DNA of 64,000 bases from Corallium rubrum (taxonomy: Eukaryota > Cnidaria > Anthozoa > Scleralcyonacea > Coralliidae), in contig OZ036004.1 in assembly GCA_964035015.1 (NCBI GenBank), forward strand, positions 12,464,427 to 12,528,426, given 5' to 3'. Below are positions 33,483-46,400 of this stretch, in pieces (positions within the stretch are counted from its first letter, which is position 1; every line of letters begins with the position of its first letter). Below the pieces are notes generated by a model. It was given only the letters and a program-made list of their open reading frames with translations, had not been told where the DNA came from and did no database searches. The translations under genes and the position numbers were made by a program.

Positions 33483-36400
33483 CTAGTGGAAAGCGCCGCG
33501 GTATAATTGAGTATAAGTTGATATAAACTTGGTTTGTCGTTCATAGGCCTGGTACCAAGCATGTTTCCAATTAGCCGGTAATGCTGATAAATAAACCGTC
33601 ACGTCATCTGCGCACGCGCCATAGAACATACTGTTCTCCTGATCTTCATCGGTTTCCTGAAATTCTCGCAAGCCATTCCCTTGAGCGGCGTGTGCAGTAC
33701 TACCGACCAGCTGAGGTTGCTGGTTAATAACGTCATCCTTATTACGATCAGGTTTTGTTTTGGTTTGGAAAGCTCGATGCCCAGTTGGTTTAACATTAAC
33801 ACTCGAAACAAGGATAGCTGATTTTCCCGCCTTTCTAGACTGTGATGACGCTTCAACCAATGGTTGCGGCTCCTTAGGCACGTCGCCCTCCGACATTTCT
33901 TCCGAATGCTTAACGACCTTTGGTCGCATCTCCTCTGAGCAACGTGTGCTCTCCGAGATTTCTACGACCTTCTCCGAGACTTCCTCCGAGTGTTCTACGA
34001 CATTTCCCGATTTTCTACTTGTACTAGTTTCCAAATAGGCTTCCAGAACGTTATCGAAATCTTGACTGGAAATCGGCACTTGGGATAGGTCACGTGGTGT
34101 GTCATCACCTGAACTTTCGGATCCAGTCTCGTCACAACTGGAACTGTCGGCCTCGCCAACACCCCCTGGTAACGCAACCGTTTCCATCTTCATAAACGAA
34201 TCTCCTGTTTGATCACGCCGAAAGATTACTGGCTTTTTCCTAACGAGACTATTATCAAAACGTTCACCAGAAATACAACCACCACTTTCAGATTTTGTTT
34301 GGTCCTGCTCTTTGCCAAATGTTTTAGAAACAAGAGTTTTACCCAAACATTCTTTCTCCACGTCCTTGGCATTCAAATGTTCCCAAAAATTCTGTATATT
34401 GCAGACATGGTTGCCGAAGGGATTTTGGTCGCTAAGTTTTCTCAGTGGCAAACGCGAGTCATCTACTTCATCGTTGAAACTATCTGCCTTTCTTAACTTT
34501 TCAGAAGAGACCTTCCTATCAAATAATTGCTGTCTGGATTCCCCGTCATCGTATATTTTCTCAGATAAAATATTTTCTCTGCTAAAGCCCTTCTCAGAAA
34601 GCTCTTTATCACACTTTTCCTCGGTACACTGTCTACTACCACCATATTGTTCCTCAACATGTTCCTCAGTACCACGGTGTTTCTCTTTAAGCTCTCCAGA
34701 ATGTTCTTCAATACCCCTATGTTCTCCAACATGAACCTCAGTATCACAAAGTTCCCCCAAATCCTTCTTAGTATCACGACGTCCTCCAATTTGCTCTTCA
34801 GTACCACAAAGTACCCCAGGACGTTCCTCAGTCCCGAAATGTCCCCCAAGATACTCATCTATACCACCATGTTTCCCACGTTGCTCCTCAGTACCACTAT
34901 GCACTCTAAGATGATCCTTAGTACCACAAAGTTTCCCGGGACGTTCCTCAGTACTGAAATGTCCCCCAAAGTACTCCCCAGTCCCGAAATGTCCCCCAAG
35001 ATACTCGTCAGTACCACAATGTTTCTCACGTTGCTTCTCAGTACCACTATCCTCTCCAAGACCCAAAGGACCTCTGTTTTTACTACAACTTCCATCGGAA
35101 ATTGCCGGATGATGATCGGAGTCTTCTAGACGTTTCTTATTATTAGGTTTCTCGTCAGAAATCTTCAGGTAATTGTTATATGTGTGTAATGTCTCTATTT
35201 TATCTGGCGTTTCCCCCAAGGTCTCCAAATAGCCATTGTGGTTCTCTAAAGCTGGCAATTTTCTAGACTTCACTTGAGAAGTCTCAATATCGTATCTATC
35301 CTTGTTAAGACATTTCTCATTATCATGTTTCTGCTCAAACACACCAACTTGTTCCTCAACGTTATGACTAAATTCTTCTTTATCTGCTCCAAAGTCTACA
35401 AAGCTCCCATGTTCATTACGTGCTTTACAGTCGTTCCAAAACCTATCCTCGTCGACCTCTCCTTTCCTCTGAGGTGATTCCTCGCCAAAGTCATTCGTAC
35501 CATGGCTAGTATGTTTGGCTTCCTGGAGACCCGATTCACCTACTCCATTACCACGTTTCATCACCACCTCGTTTGCATGGTCTTCTCCCATCTCTTTGTT
35601 GGCGCATTCTGCTCCCATCACCTTGTCTACATACAAAAAGATGACTCTAAGCACTATAGTCTTTTATAAAAGACAACTCCAAAAAACACGCAGCTAAAAA
35701 AGACGGCGCCAAAAAAACGGGCGTAAAAACGACGCCAAAACAACGACGTCAAAAAAGACGCTGCGAAAAACGACGCCGCAAAAAAACGAAGCCTCCCCCC
35801 CCCCCCCCCCAAAAAAAAAGTCCCCCACCCCGCTTGGCTCGCCGTTGTAAATCCCATACAGTTCGGCCGCTCATATTGTATCTATTACATAATAGATCTT
35901 ATTCAAAAATGGCCGCCGAATTAGAATTCTTTTATGTGCATATAAATTAGCCCTTATGACCTCGTTTTAAAGTAAATATTCTTTTGAATTTCCCACATGA
36001 AAACGAGTTCACAAGGGCTAATAGGCGAATTTCAGGGTATTGCGGGCGTATTATTTTGCAAAAGAATTGGTGGGCTCCCCACAAAGTAAGCAATGGCAAA
36101 CAGACTTGCTAGCGAGCCAACAACGGCAGAATAACAGTGTTAAATATCCAGAAACTGTATCTATACTTTGTTTATCTTCAACAGTATGTTTACTTTGAGT
36201 GGAGCTTGCAAGTTTTTTTTGAAAAATGATGCGCGCACAACACCCTGAAACTCGCCTATTTAAATATAAAATAATCTTAATTCGGCGGCCATTTTGGAAT
36301 GAGGTCTATACACGTTTATTAGTCACGGTCTCTGGCAAGTTATTTTCCCACACCTGGTCCCTGTGATTGGCTGATCTATATTTGGCACAGTACCGTATTG

Positions 36401-36710
36401 ATTTGATCCGTTCCCGGTACACAAAAGGAACAGAATGTTGGTCTCCGACAAGCAGGCGTTTGTGAAGGCGTCCCCTAAAAACGTCTGTGGGGGAGACTAT
36501 TTTTTTGGTTGAAAAACCCGTTCCCGCCTCGCATTCGACTCGCGTTTTCTTACCTGCGTCTACTACATTCATTTCCTTCCCTTTGCATTCCACCTCCACA
36601 TGGTCCTCCTTGCCAGCCAGTTTCATATCCATTACATTACCTGTTTCCATTTTCTTGCCTATCTCACCTCGTGGGTCTTCGCTTACGTGGCAGCCTTTTA
36701 TATCAGACAT
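33483..36710 (-). CDS. unrecognised acidic protein with a 10-residue repeat, two exons
   Basis: Exon 36710-36314 starts at ATG (MSDIKGCHVSEDPRGEI). Exon 35626-33483 follows through donor AAAC/GTGTAT and acceptor TGTATGTAG with matching phase, giving 846 residues. The protein is hydrophilic and charged, with no signal peptide or membrane segment. In its middle (about 34650-35060) it carries some 12 copies of a 10-residue repeat such as GTDEYLGGHF, GTEERPGVLC and GTEEQRGKHG. The conserved-looking end reads CADDVTVYLSALPANWKHAW then a short basic tail. An acceptor-like CTTTTTAG just upstream of the ATG (about 36745) means a further 5' exon is possible. I do not recognise the family. The MITE at 35888-36305 lies in its intron. 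Confidence 0.55.
35690..35850 (-). repeat. GACGCCAAAAAA-type low complexity and poly-C tract
   Basis: Degenerate repeats of AAAAAGACGGCGCC type are followed by an 18-base C run at about 35793. Within the intron of the acidic-protein gene. Confidence 0.7.
35888..36305. mobile_element. MITE with AAAATGGCCGCCGAATTA ends
   Basis: TATTCAAAAATGGCCGCCGA at the left is mirrored by CGGCGGCCATTTTGGAATGA at the right. An inner pair is TTAGCCCTTATGACCTCGTT versus AACGAGTTCACAAGGGCTAA. A related end occurs at 26055. Confidence 0.75.
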
Positions 36711-36834
36711 GGCTGTTTCTGACAACAGTTTTGTAATGTCCCCTAAAAAGCGAAAAAATACTTTTATTAGCAATAGCACCAGAGTTGGAAAGCCATTTCG
36801 AAATTCCGGATGGTTTCGAGTTAAAAATAATGTT

Positions 36835-37610
36835 GCTGCAAGTGTTCGTTCTGGTGTTAGTGCTGGTGCAGCTCAAGTAGGTGTTGCTGCAGTCGGTGTT
36901 CATGCCAATGTTGGCCAATGTTCGTGTCAGTGTTCGTGTCGGTATTCCTGCTGGCGTACGGGTCGGTCTTTGCGTTGGTGTTGGTGTCTGTGTCGGTGTC
37001 GGTGTCAGTGTACGTGTTCATGCCAACGTTCGTGTCTGCGTGCGTGCCGATGTGCTTGACAATATTCGTGCCGATGTTCGTGTCGGTGTTCGTGCTAATT
37101 TTGTGTCAGTGTCAGTGTCAGTGTCAGTGTCAGTGTCAGTGTCAGTGTCAGTGTCATTGTCAGTGTTTGCATCAATGTTCTTGTCGGTGTGCGTGTCGGT
37201 GTTCGTGTCAGTGTTTGTGTTAATGTTCGTGTCGGTGTTCGTGTCAGTGTTTGTGTCAGTGTTTGTGTTAATGTTAATGTTCGTGTCGGTGTTCGTGTCA
37301 GTGTTTGTATCGTCGTGCGTGTGTTCGTGCCAATCAGCCAATGTGCGTGTCGGTGTGCGTGCCAACGTACGTGTCGGTGTTCTGGCTGATGTTCATGTGG
37401 GTGTTCGTGTTGGTGTTCGAGTCGACGTGCGTGTCAATGTTCGTGTCAATGTGCGCGTGCGCGTCAATGTTCGTGCCAATTTTGTGTCAGTGTTTGTATC
37501 AATGTTCTTGTCGGTGTTCGTGTCAGTGTTTGTGTCAGTGTTTGTGTTAATGTTCGTGTCGGTGTTCGTGTCAGTGTTTGTATCATTGTGCGTGTGTTCG
37601 TGCCAATCAG
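36835..37610 (+). repeat. GT-rich minisatellite, left part
   Basis: Built from 6-bp-based words such as GTGTTCGTGTCG and GTGTCAGTGTTT, with a longer unit near 273 bp: CCAATCAGCCAATGTGC at 37330 recurs at 37603. The long translated frames (VSVSVSV, TDTNTDT) on both strands are repeat artefacts. It is the host array of the 9.56-kb transposon. Confidence 0.92.
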
Positions 37611-37619
37611 CCAATGTGC

Positions 37620-37703
37620 CAACCTCGTACCCAGGGTCTTATCTCCGCTCCCCCGCCCCCGCCCCCGCGCTGCGAAAAGACCCTGGTCTGGGCTGGTCAC
37701 GTG
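37620..37703 (+). repeat. left terminal inverted repeat of the Academ-type element
   Basis: Starts CAACCTCGTACCCAGGGTCT and ends GGGCTGGTCACGTG; differs from the right copy at one base (about position 69, C versus T). Confidence 0.95.
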
Positions 37704-37799
37704 GTCACAAGAAAAACATGTCACTGAGTAGGGGTGGGAAAGTAGCCCACGCAGCTCCTTCCTCTTCGGGGGGGAGGAGATCTGTCATTTGCTGGAAAA

Positions 37800-39392
37800 A
37801 TGTTCATGTCGGCTCTGGATTGTGCTATCAAGAAGAGTATTTACACTAACATTAATCTGAAGCCAAAGCAAGTGATATGTTTACAGGCAATTTTTAATGG
37901 TAGGGATACAGTTGCTGTGTTACCTACAGGTTATGGAAAGTCGCTAATCTATCAACTTCTGCCTCCACTGCTTTCCAAGAGAAAGGATTCATCAGTCGAG
38001 ACTGTTGAAACACCTGTGGTTATCGTTATTTCACCACTAAATTCACTCATTGACGATCAAATAAAGAGAATCAGTGAGAGTTCTGATATAAAGGCTACCG
38101 TTCTCAAAGCAACACGGGAAGACGCACAGGAATTTGATGAAGCGAACGATTCACTTCTCAAGGACGCCAAATATGACATTGTCTTCCTTCATCCCGAAGC
38201 ATGTTTGTCTTCTAAAGAGGGCCTGAAATTGCTTCAAAGTGAGCCATATCAAAAACATGTTCAAGCCATCGTCATAGACGAAGCACACTGCATTTTGGAA
38301 TGGTGAGTATAAGAAATTTACTTTGAAACATAAAATATTTGCAGACTGGCTAATTTGTAAAGAATATTTACAATGCGTCTTTGTCATCTTTATAAATAAA
38401 AGCATTTGAAATCTTCATCAGTCTACATGACTGTACTGTTTGCCAATAAATTTTCAGATGAATTAATATAGTTGCATTGCCACAGGACTTGGCAATTCTA
38501 ATTATTTTACATGGTTTCGACCTTACGTTTTAGTTTATATAGTACACTAAGTTTAATTAAACTTGGTTATTTTTTTAGGGGAGATGATTTCAGAACTGAT
38601 TTTTCCCTACTTGGCATGTTGTGTGCACTTTTCCCATTGGTTCCTGTTCTAGCTCTTACTGCCACTGCATCAAAGAAGGACAGGGAAATAATAAAGCAGA
38701 CCTTACATCTGAAAAAACCATTGGAAATTGTGGTAAGCCCTAATAGGGTAAACATATTTTACAAGAAGGTTTTTAGAGTGGGTCCAGATATTGACTCCTA
38801 CGAAACCATCCTGACACCAATAGCAGAAAATCTTTTAAAACAGAAAACCAATTACCCTCTGACCATTATATACATGAACTTGAAATGGTGTGGATATGCA
38901 TACAGACTGTTTGACCGAATTTTGGCAAGTGAACAGTACTCTCCAGCAGACCCAGTACCTGAGAATAGATTGTTCTCACAGTTCCATTCACCACAGACAA
39001 CTAAAATGAAAGAACAAATTTTAAAGGAACTTGCTTCACCAACCCCAAAACTACGAGTTGTTTTTGCAACTATTGCAATGGGTATGGGAGTGGACATATC
39101 TTCCATCAGGTACATTATCCATATTGGGCCACCCCATACAATAAGAGAGTACATGCAAGAAACAGGGAGGGCAGGCAGAGATGGGAATTCTGCTACTGCA
39201 GTGTTGTATTACAACAATAATGACATTGCTGTTAACAAGAAAGGAATTAGTGAGGAGATCAGAGAGTATTGTCGCCTGGAGAACAGTTGCATGAGGAAGT
39301 TTCTTTTAAACTGTTTAGATGCAGATTTTTTAGAAGAAGAACACATTGCTAGGTATTTATGCTGTAGCCATTGCAGTTTAATCTCTGAGTGA
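37800..39392 (+). CDS. RecQ-type DNA helicase of the transposon, two exons, 438 aa
   Basis: Exons 37800-38302 and 38579-39392 join as EW/GDDF across a GTGAGT...TTTTTTAG intron. Superfamily 2 motifs are present in order: motif 0 PKQVICLQAIFNGRD, Walker A LPTGYGKSLIYQ, motif Ia region ISPLNSLIDDQ, DEAH-type IDEAHCI, the RecQ signature WGDDFRTDF, motif III ALTATA, motif V GMGVDI, motif VI ETGRAGRDG. A cysteine set follows (YCRLENSC, then CCSHC), matching the RecQ zinc-binding subdomain. The protein stops there, so it lacks the winged-helix and HRDC regions of long RecQ proteins. It should unwind DNA with ATP, presumably during transposition. The start ATG (MFMSALDCAIKK) is 96 bases inside the left TIR. 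An AATAAA lies near 39596. Convergent with the transposase gene. Confidence 0.9.
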
Positions 39393-40414
39393 TCTTATTA
39401 TGAACTACAACTACAAGTACATGTTCAGTATATACAAATTAATATTTACAATTTATTATAAGCCAAAAAAATGTTGTGTTTCTAGTAAAGTCAGTCAGTG
39501 GGAATGTGTACATAAAGGGAGAAGGAACTTCTTATTTCTTGATTTATAAAATTACTGTAACAGTCTGTTTCAAAATCCAAATATTAATTATTGAAAAATA
39601 AAAAAAAATTGAGTCATTTAAAATTATTTAATATATGTTGAATTACAGTAGAAACACAACATTTGTTTTGGCTTGGTACTATATTTTGCAGTTTTGCCAT
39701 ACAATTACTGGTATTAACAGTACTGTACATGTATTTTGTCAAATGTACATAATGGCACATTTTGTAAATATTGTTTTTAATATCTTGATTTTCCTGTGAC
39801 ATATAAAACATGTAGGATTATAATGAATTACATTTGATTTGCAATCTATCTTGCACTGTGTACAGTTCACACATACTTTTACCTTTTTAAAGCTCATTTT
39901 CAGATGAACATTTTGATAATTCAACAACAGCCTATCAATCACTTTTCAAAAAATGAGTTATGTGATTAATTGTGTCATTGTTTGTGTCAAAAAGTTTCCT
40001 TTAAAAAATGCATTTTTAAATGTAAATTTCAAATAATAAAGTAATCAAGCATTAATTAAACCCAGTATTTTGTCAAGGCAACATTCTGCTGTGCTTTTTA
40101 AAATCTGGAGTACCATAATGGAAAAAGAAACACCTTAGGGTACCTGTATTTCCATTTCATAAGGTAAACATGAAGTTTACCCATTTTGCAGAAACTTGTT
40201 CATTGAAGGGAGCACATTGCTTACATGCTTTATTCACATGCAGTGTATAATTGTGTGTTATCACAATTTACATCTACTCACAAATAAAATGAAATTAAAT
40301 ACTGGACCAAGCTTTGCCTTTATTGTGCAGTATTTAATATCTTGTTCTTTGTTAGTGAACTTTTGGATGCAAATTCTGATAATACACTGACTGGCATGAA
40401 AGCTCAACTAACAT
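39393..40414. other. convergent 3' region between the two transposon genes
   Basis: AT-rich with no coding signal. AATAAA at about 39596 (plus) and an AATAAA on the minus strand at about 40317-40322 are candidate polyadenylation signals for the helicase and transposase. Confidence 0.6.
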
Positions 40415-43400
40415 TTAGACATTGTCTTCCTCTTCAACTGGACTATGGTATAATATGTTCTTTTTGTGACGGGCCAACCATTTTATAAATGCAACTTTAT
40501 CCAGGCAGTTAAAGGGATCAGCAGCAACATTAGGGAAGGAATTGTGTGCTCTGCCTGCTTGTATTGTAAATGGTTTCAGTTTCCTTAAATCTTCCAATAT
40601 TTGTAGCTCATCTGCAGTTGAAGATTTGTGGCTGTGTGCAGCTGATGAGGGTTGGACAGATGCTTGGCAATGAAAATTCTCCACAATTTTTCGCACTCCA
40701 CCAACAGCTTTGCTGGCACGTTCAATAGCCTTGTTTGTCTTATTTGCCCCCATTCCTTTAATCAGCTTCTTTAAGTCCTTGTTTTGGTTCTCTTGAAGAA
40801 GGTCAATTTCAATATTTGTACCTTTGCCTCCCTTCCAGTTAGCAGTTGCAGCCCACATGCATTGGTGTGCTTCACTCTCAGACAACAAAACTTCATTTTG
40901 AATGATGTTGACAAACATTTCAATTGCATAAGTGTTGAAACCATTATCAGTTTTGAAATGGTGTAACAGCTGCTTATGCAATTGATGAAGTTGTTGCCCA
41001 TTCCCTTCTTTCACAGCATCTTTGAAATCAGCAATCAAAAAGAAATACTGCAGTAACTGTATTGAATAATTTCTCACAAAATCATTCTCGTTACTATCTT
41101 CAGGATTGCCATTGAGCTCAGTTACACTAGTTTCTGATTCTGTGATATTGTGTTCTGTAACAGCAGGGCCCAAGTATTCATCAATGAATTTGTTCAAAGT
41201 TTGGTCATAGTACTCCTGCTTGCATGTCTGTTCCACCAATAAGTGCTGCTGAGGTGGTCTGTTTCTACTGGGACGATCATGCACTGTATCCATGCTGAAA
41301 AAATCTAGCAAAGCTGCAACTGTGTAACATCTGCCAACACTGATAAAAAGTTGTTCACAATCTTCAAAGTGTTTTACATCCAAGGTGACATTCCGTCGTT
41401 GTAACTTTTCTCTAAAATAACGTAGTGTACCAATTTCTCTGGCAGAATTCTTGAACAGCTTTTTAAATATTAACTGCAAAATAATAAATAATATAATTAC
41501 AGTATATATAAGTTAGACTGTGTAAACAGCGAAACATCTTTCGTCAGGGAATGAATGGATTATAATTGCAATGGTACCAGATGCATGTTGCTTGCAACAC
41601 AAGTATTTAACCCTTTCCCTACTTAATGCTGTTCAAAATTGGCCATATTTTACATATTTTACTCTGTCTAACACCGGACAATTTTACTCATCAAGTGAGA
41701 ACCCCCAGAAAGAAAAGGGTTAACCATTTCCCCTCCCAAATTGCCCAAAATTAGCTGTTTCTCTATTTTACTGGTCTAACATCTGATGATTTTACTTGTC
41801 TAACATCAGATGATTTTACTCATCAAGGGAGTCCAAGCCTCTAGGATAGAAATATTAAACTTTAATTACATGTTTAAATTGAAAACATTTTTATACCTTC
41901 AGGAAACTACGTTTAGTATGCCAGTCAACAATCCTGAATGGATAAAGGTGGTCCAATCTGTCTTTTGCATTGTGGCATCCAGCTCGAAGGTCTTTGGCAC
42001 CAGCTAATCTCACTCTGCTCAACTGATCACCATAGCAGGGAACTGTTGGCAAGGAATCACCTTGTGGAAGGACTGGTGGAACATGTGATCCAGGTTGACC
42101 TGGTTGTGAAGCAAGCATTTCAATTTGTGGCCTAGGTTGAATAGTGGTTGCATCTGGAAGAGCACAATTACCAGCCTTAGCACACAGTTCTTCAATCCAG
42201 TTTTCCATTTGGTCAAGAACAGTAACAAGCTCAGAATACTTTTTTTCATCTTTCATCATGACAGGGAAAGGTACTACGAGTGACTGGGAGCTCATTTTTT
42301 CTGCATATTGACAAGATGTATGGGTGGGAATTAGGTCATTGAGGAAATGGAATTCTTCCAAATATTCACAAAGAATTCTTGCAAGGATGACTTTGTACCT
42401 TATAAAAAATTATAAAGAATTTTGATATGAGCAATTAAATCACATTGAGCAACTGGTAAATATGGCCAAGCCTGACTCACTACAGCCATGTCAGGATCAG
42501 AATGAAAGTCTTCCCACCAACGGTATCAAATCCATTTGCAGTATTAAGGTGTGATAAGAATATAAACTGAATTGGGAAATGAATTAACAGCTCAAATTAA
42601 ATGCAGTTTAAGTATATACAAGGCTTATAACGTTTTTCTTAATTTTTTGCAGCAAAAAAGATTAGCAGATGCTAATATGCAGGACACTGTCAGTGACAAA
42701 GAATTAGAAGCCATTCTTGGAAATGTAGAAGAATCTACTTATATGTTCTGATTCAAATTAGCAGACATGTGTGTTACCTGAGTAGCACAGAGGTGTTGCC
42801 AGGGAGAGTACTTAAAGGGGGGGGGGGGGGGGGGGAAGTCCCACCCAACACACATTCACACATCTCACCAAAGTCAATCTATAATTTGTCCTAAACCAAG
42901 GAAAAAGCATTGGTGGGTTAAGAAAATTGAGGGGGTTTCATAATATTGAAAAGTGTGTGACCTCAAACAATTTAATAAGATTGTAAACTTCCCTACTCTT
43001 GGGCTGCCACTGCAGTTATTTTAATTTCACATTGTTTCTCAATTAGTGCAGCAGTACCAGGCATTTTTCTCTTTGAAACCACTATAACATTAAAAGTGTG
43101 ATGTCATCACCTAGTGACATCACCTAATCCCCCCTCTTTTTCCAGGGCTGGCGATGCCCCTAGGGCAGCAGTATCTTTTTATAAAAAGGCAGCACACAGT
43201 GGTGTAGCCAGCGGCTTGGGTTTGAGGGGGTAAGAACCTCAATCTCCTAGGGGGTGCCCCCCTAGAAAATTTTGGACTTCTAGGGTCTCTGAAATACTAT
43301 TTCCTGCATTTTGAGGCAAGTATTTAAGAGTAATTCAAAAGCAATAAATTGCATAATTTTGTTATAAAACTAGAACCTAGAATGATACACATCAGAATAT

Positions 43401-46400
43401 CTTTAGATTTATTATATTTATAAACAAGTTGTCAATGTAAAAACAAGTTGGAGGCATTTTGTATAGACCCTTCGTATTGTAATTTATACCATATGTATAT
43501 GCCTGCTATACATAACACATTACTAGTGGTCTACTCACTTGGCCTTAACCCTTTATCACCCAACGATGTCTTTAGTATTTTACTCTGGCTAACGCCAGAC
43601 AATTTTACTCATCAATGGAGTGGCTACTGGGTGATAAAGGGTTAATAGACTATCTCGGTTAACCCTTTATCGCCCAATGATGTCTTTAGTATTTTACTCT
43701 GGCTAACGCCAGATACTCGTCAATGAAGTGGTCACTGGGTGATAAAGGGTTAGAACAACTGTAACCACCACCCCCTCCAAGTTTCTCCATGGATTTAAAC
43801 TTTTTACGAGAATAGTCTTGGAGACCACTGGGAGAGTGACTGCCCCCCTCACTCCCCCCCTTGGCTACACCACTGGCATCAAACACAGTATGTGTAGGGG
43901 GGCTGAGCCCCCCTAAAAATTTGAGTAAGTTTTCTGCTGCCAGTTAGCAGCTTGTTGTGTATGATCATAATATTTTTACCTCAAAATGCAGGAAATCAAT
44001 TTCAAGTGAGAAAATCAAAAATTTTCCAGGGGGGCATGCCCCAGACCCCCCTAGAGGGTTAGGTATTTAATAAAAAGGATTTTACGGTACATGAGCCTCA
44101 TGAATGTCAATTTATATCAAACCTGATATAACTTACAAAATGCCACTATGGCCCAATTATACTGTCTACAGTGGCACAGCCTTTATGCCATGAGGCTTTA
44201 CCATTGCAAAATGACACCTCATTCACATGTCTTGGAATAAAAAAATTTTTGTGTAAAAAGAACACTTTTTGAAAAAAAATGGGAACCTGGGGCATGTACC
44301 AAACACCCTGTGACCATGAGTATACCTTCTTTATTTTAAGTTGTTTATCTGTCTGACTACTTTGGATTTTTGTACATGTATTTGTTCATGTTTAAATGTT
44401 TACCTTTCCCTGGTGCATGCTAACTCATCTTTATTTGGCATCACAAGGGCTTTAACATCTGCTTTGGCAAGACTCTTTTGGGCATCCTGATTTCCAGTTG
44501 AGGGTTGGGATGGTACACGATCAAAAACCAGGCTTGTGGCAACAGCATGCACATCTTTGTTTTGGTTTTCAGATCTCATATCATGCACTTTAACAGTCCA
44601 ATCAATGTTATCGAGAACAAAAACAAATCTGTGACCTTTCTTTACAAGTTCGACAGCATGATCCATAAAATGGTCTCCAATCTTTTCTAATAATGGATAC
44701 TTCATCTTAGATCCCAGGCAAAACCCATACTTGTGTAACTCGTCCACCAACTAAATAGAAATACAGATCATTTTGTTCAGTAAATTTTTTATTCGACATA
44801 TCAGATAGAACCTTGCACACATATAGAGGTTAAAGGTCAGGTGTATGCAGTCCAAGTTTCCCTTAACTCATTCCTGTCCGGGGGCTTCCCCAGAGGTGAA
44901 TAAAATCGTCTGGCGTTAGCCAGAATAAAATACTAAAGACCAATTCGGACAAGAAAGAGTTAAAGAGATAGTTTTTAACTCATTCCTGTCCGGGGGCTTA
45001 CCCAGAAGTGAATAAAATCGTCTGGCGTTAGCCAGAATAAAATACTAAAGACCAATTCGGACAAGAAAGAGTTAATATTTATGCGAGAAAGTAGGATGTG
45101 CATAGTGAGCGAGATGAATATTTTTAAATAAAATCCATTCATTTTAAGCATTAAAATCTGAGTGACTTTATTTGGACAATGTGTACAAGAAGACCTTGTA
45201 TGTATGTATGCCATAGCGAAAAGGTGTTGGTTTATCAGTACCTCTTGATTTGCATTTCCGTCGATTAAAAGTAAAGTGTTCACCCTTTGCATTAAACTTA
45301 GTTCGTGAAATCGTCTAAACATAATGAGGCCATACACCAAGGACAAGGTTGGGATTTTTTTCTCAGGAAAGTGATCCACTTCCACCATTGCAGAAAGAAT
45401 TTTGTGCACTGTGGGACATTGGCATTTCATTTCCCGCACTATCTCCGTAAAATTAAGATTTGACATTCCACTGAAGTCGTTTCGTCTGAGAATGGAATCC
45501 GTTTCCCTTCGTGCAACAAATTGCAATTCTTCTTCTACATTTCCAAGAATGGTTTCTAATTCTTTGTCACTGCCAGTGTCCTGCATATTAGCATCTGCTA
45601 ATCGTTTTTGCTGCAAAAAATTAAGAAAAACGTTATAAGCCTATATACTTAAACTGCATTTAATTTGAGCTGTTAATTCACATGACTGTAGTGTTAACTG
45701 CTGAACTCCCGCGTTAAGATTCTGTAAATATACAAGAAAAACCTTTATATTATGTGCATTAGTCCAATTAAACTATTTCTGCATGCTGTGATTATAGAGA
45801 TATGGATAGCAAGATTTCTGTGATGTCCTTTGACGCAGACGTTCACAGTCAAGGGCAACCAAAGGAAAATAACCGCTGCTTGTAGTGGCAGAAATATTTT
45901 CAGTGCCAAATAATTTTTTACCTTTCGCCTGTTGACCGTGGGAATTTATATGAACGTCTACCAAAAGGAAAACGCGCCACTGCATGAAATGCCAGTGCTT
46001 GCAATCAATATTGTAAGTTAAAAATATTTCTTGTAAAGAAATGTCAGGTGCACGACGAAACTTAAATAAAACCAGCAACACAATGGAAAAATACATAAAC
46101 GTGAAATGTTATCAAACTTACCTCTTTTTCGCTAGATGGAAACACGATTCCACGACGACTTATTGACGTAGTATTTGCGTTTCTCTTCCTGTCGGGCAGG
46201 GATGATGGCGAGAATTCGGGACATCTTTTTACTCTGCACGTAGCAGCAAGCGACTTTTGACTATTGCAAATTAGTTGTTTAAAATTATTGCAATTGTTAA
46301 TCCTTCTCTCGCAAGGTCTACATAGGAAATGAGGCAACGAATTATCTCGAGGGAGACCTTCCCCAAACAGTTCTTCTGCCACGCGAAGGAGGTGAGAATT

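Larger units (their letters stand above)
43197..43875. mobile_element. hAT-type MITE (transposase intron 3)
   Basis: The ends CAGTGGTGTAGCCA and TTGGCTACACCACTG are inverted copies. The flanks GCAGCACA and GCATCAAA agree at 6 of 8 positions, a decayed 8-bp duplication. Two TTAA MITEs are nested in it. Confidence 0.65.

Noticed and set aside
36881..37849. 322-codon frame rich in Val-Ser
   Set aside because: GT-rich minisatellite read in frame; it runs across the transposon border, so it cannot be a gene.
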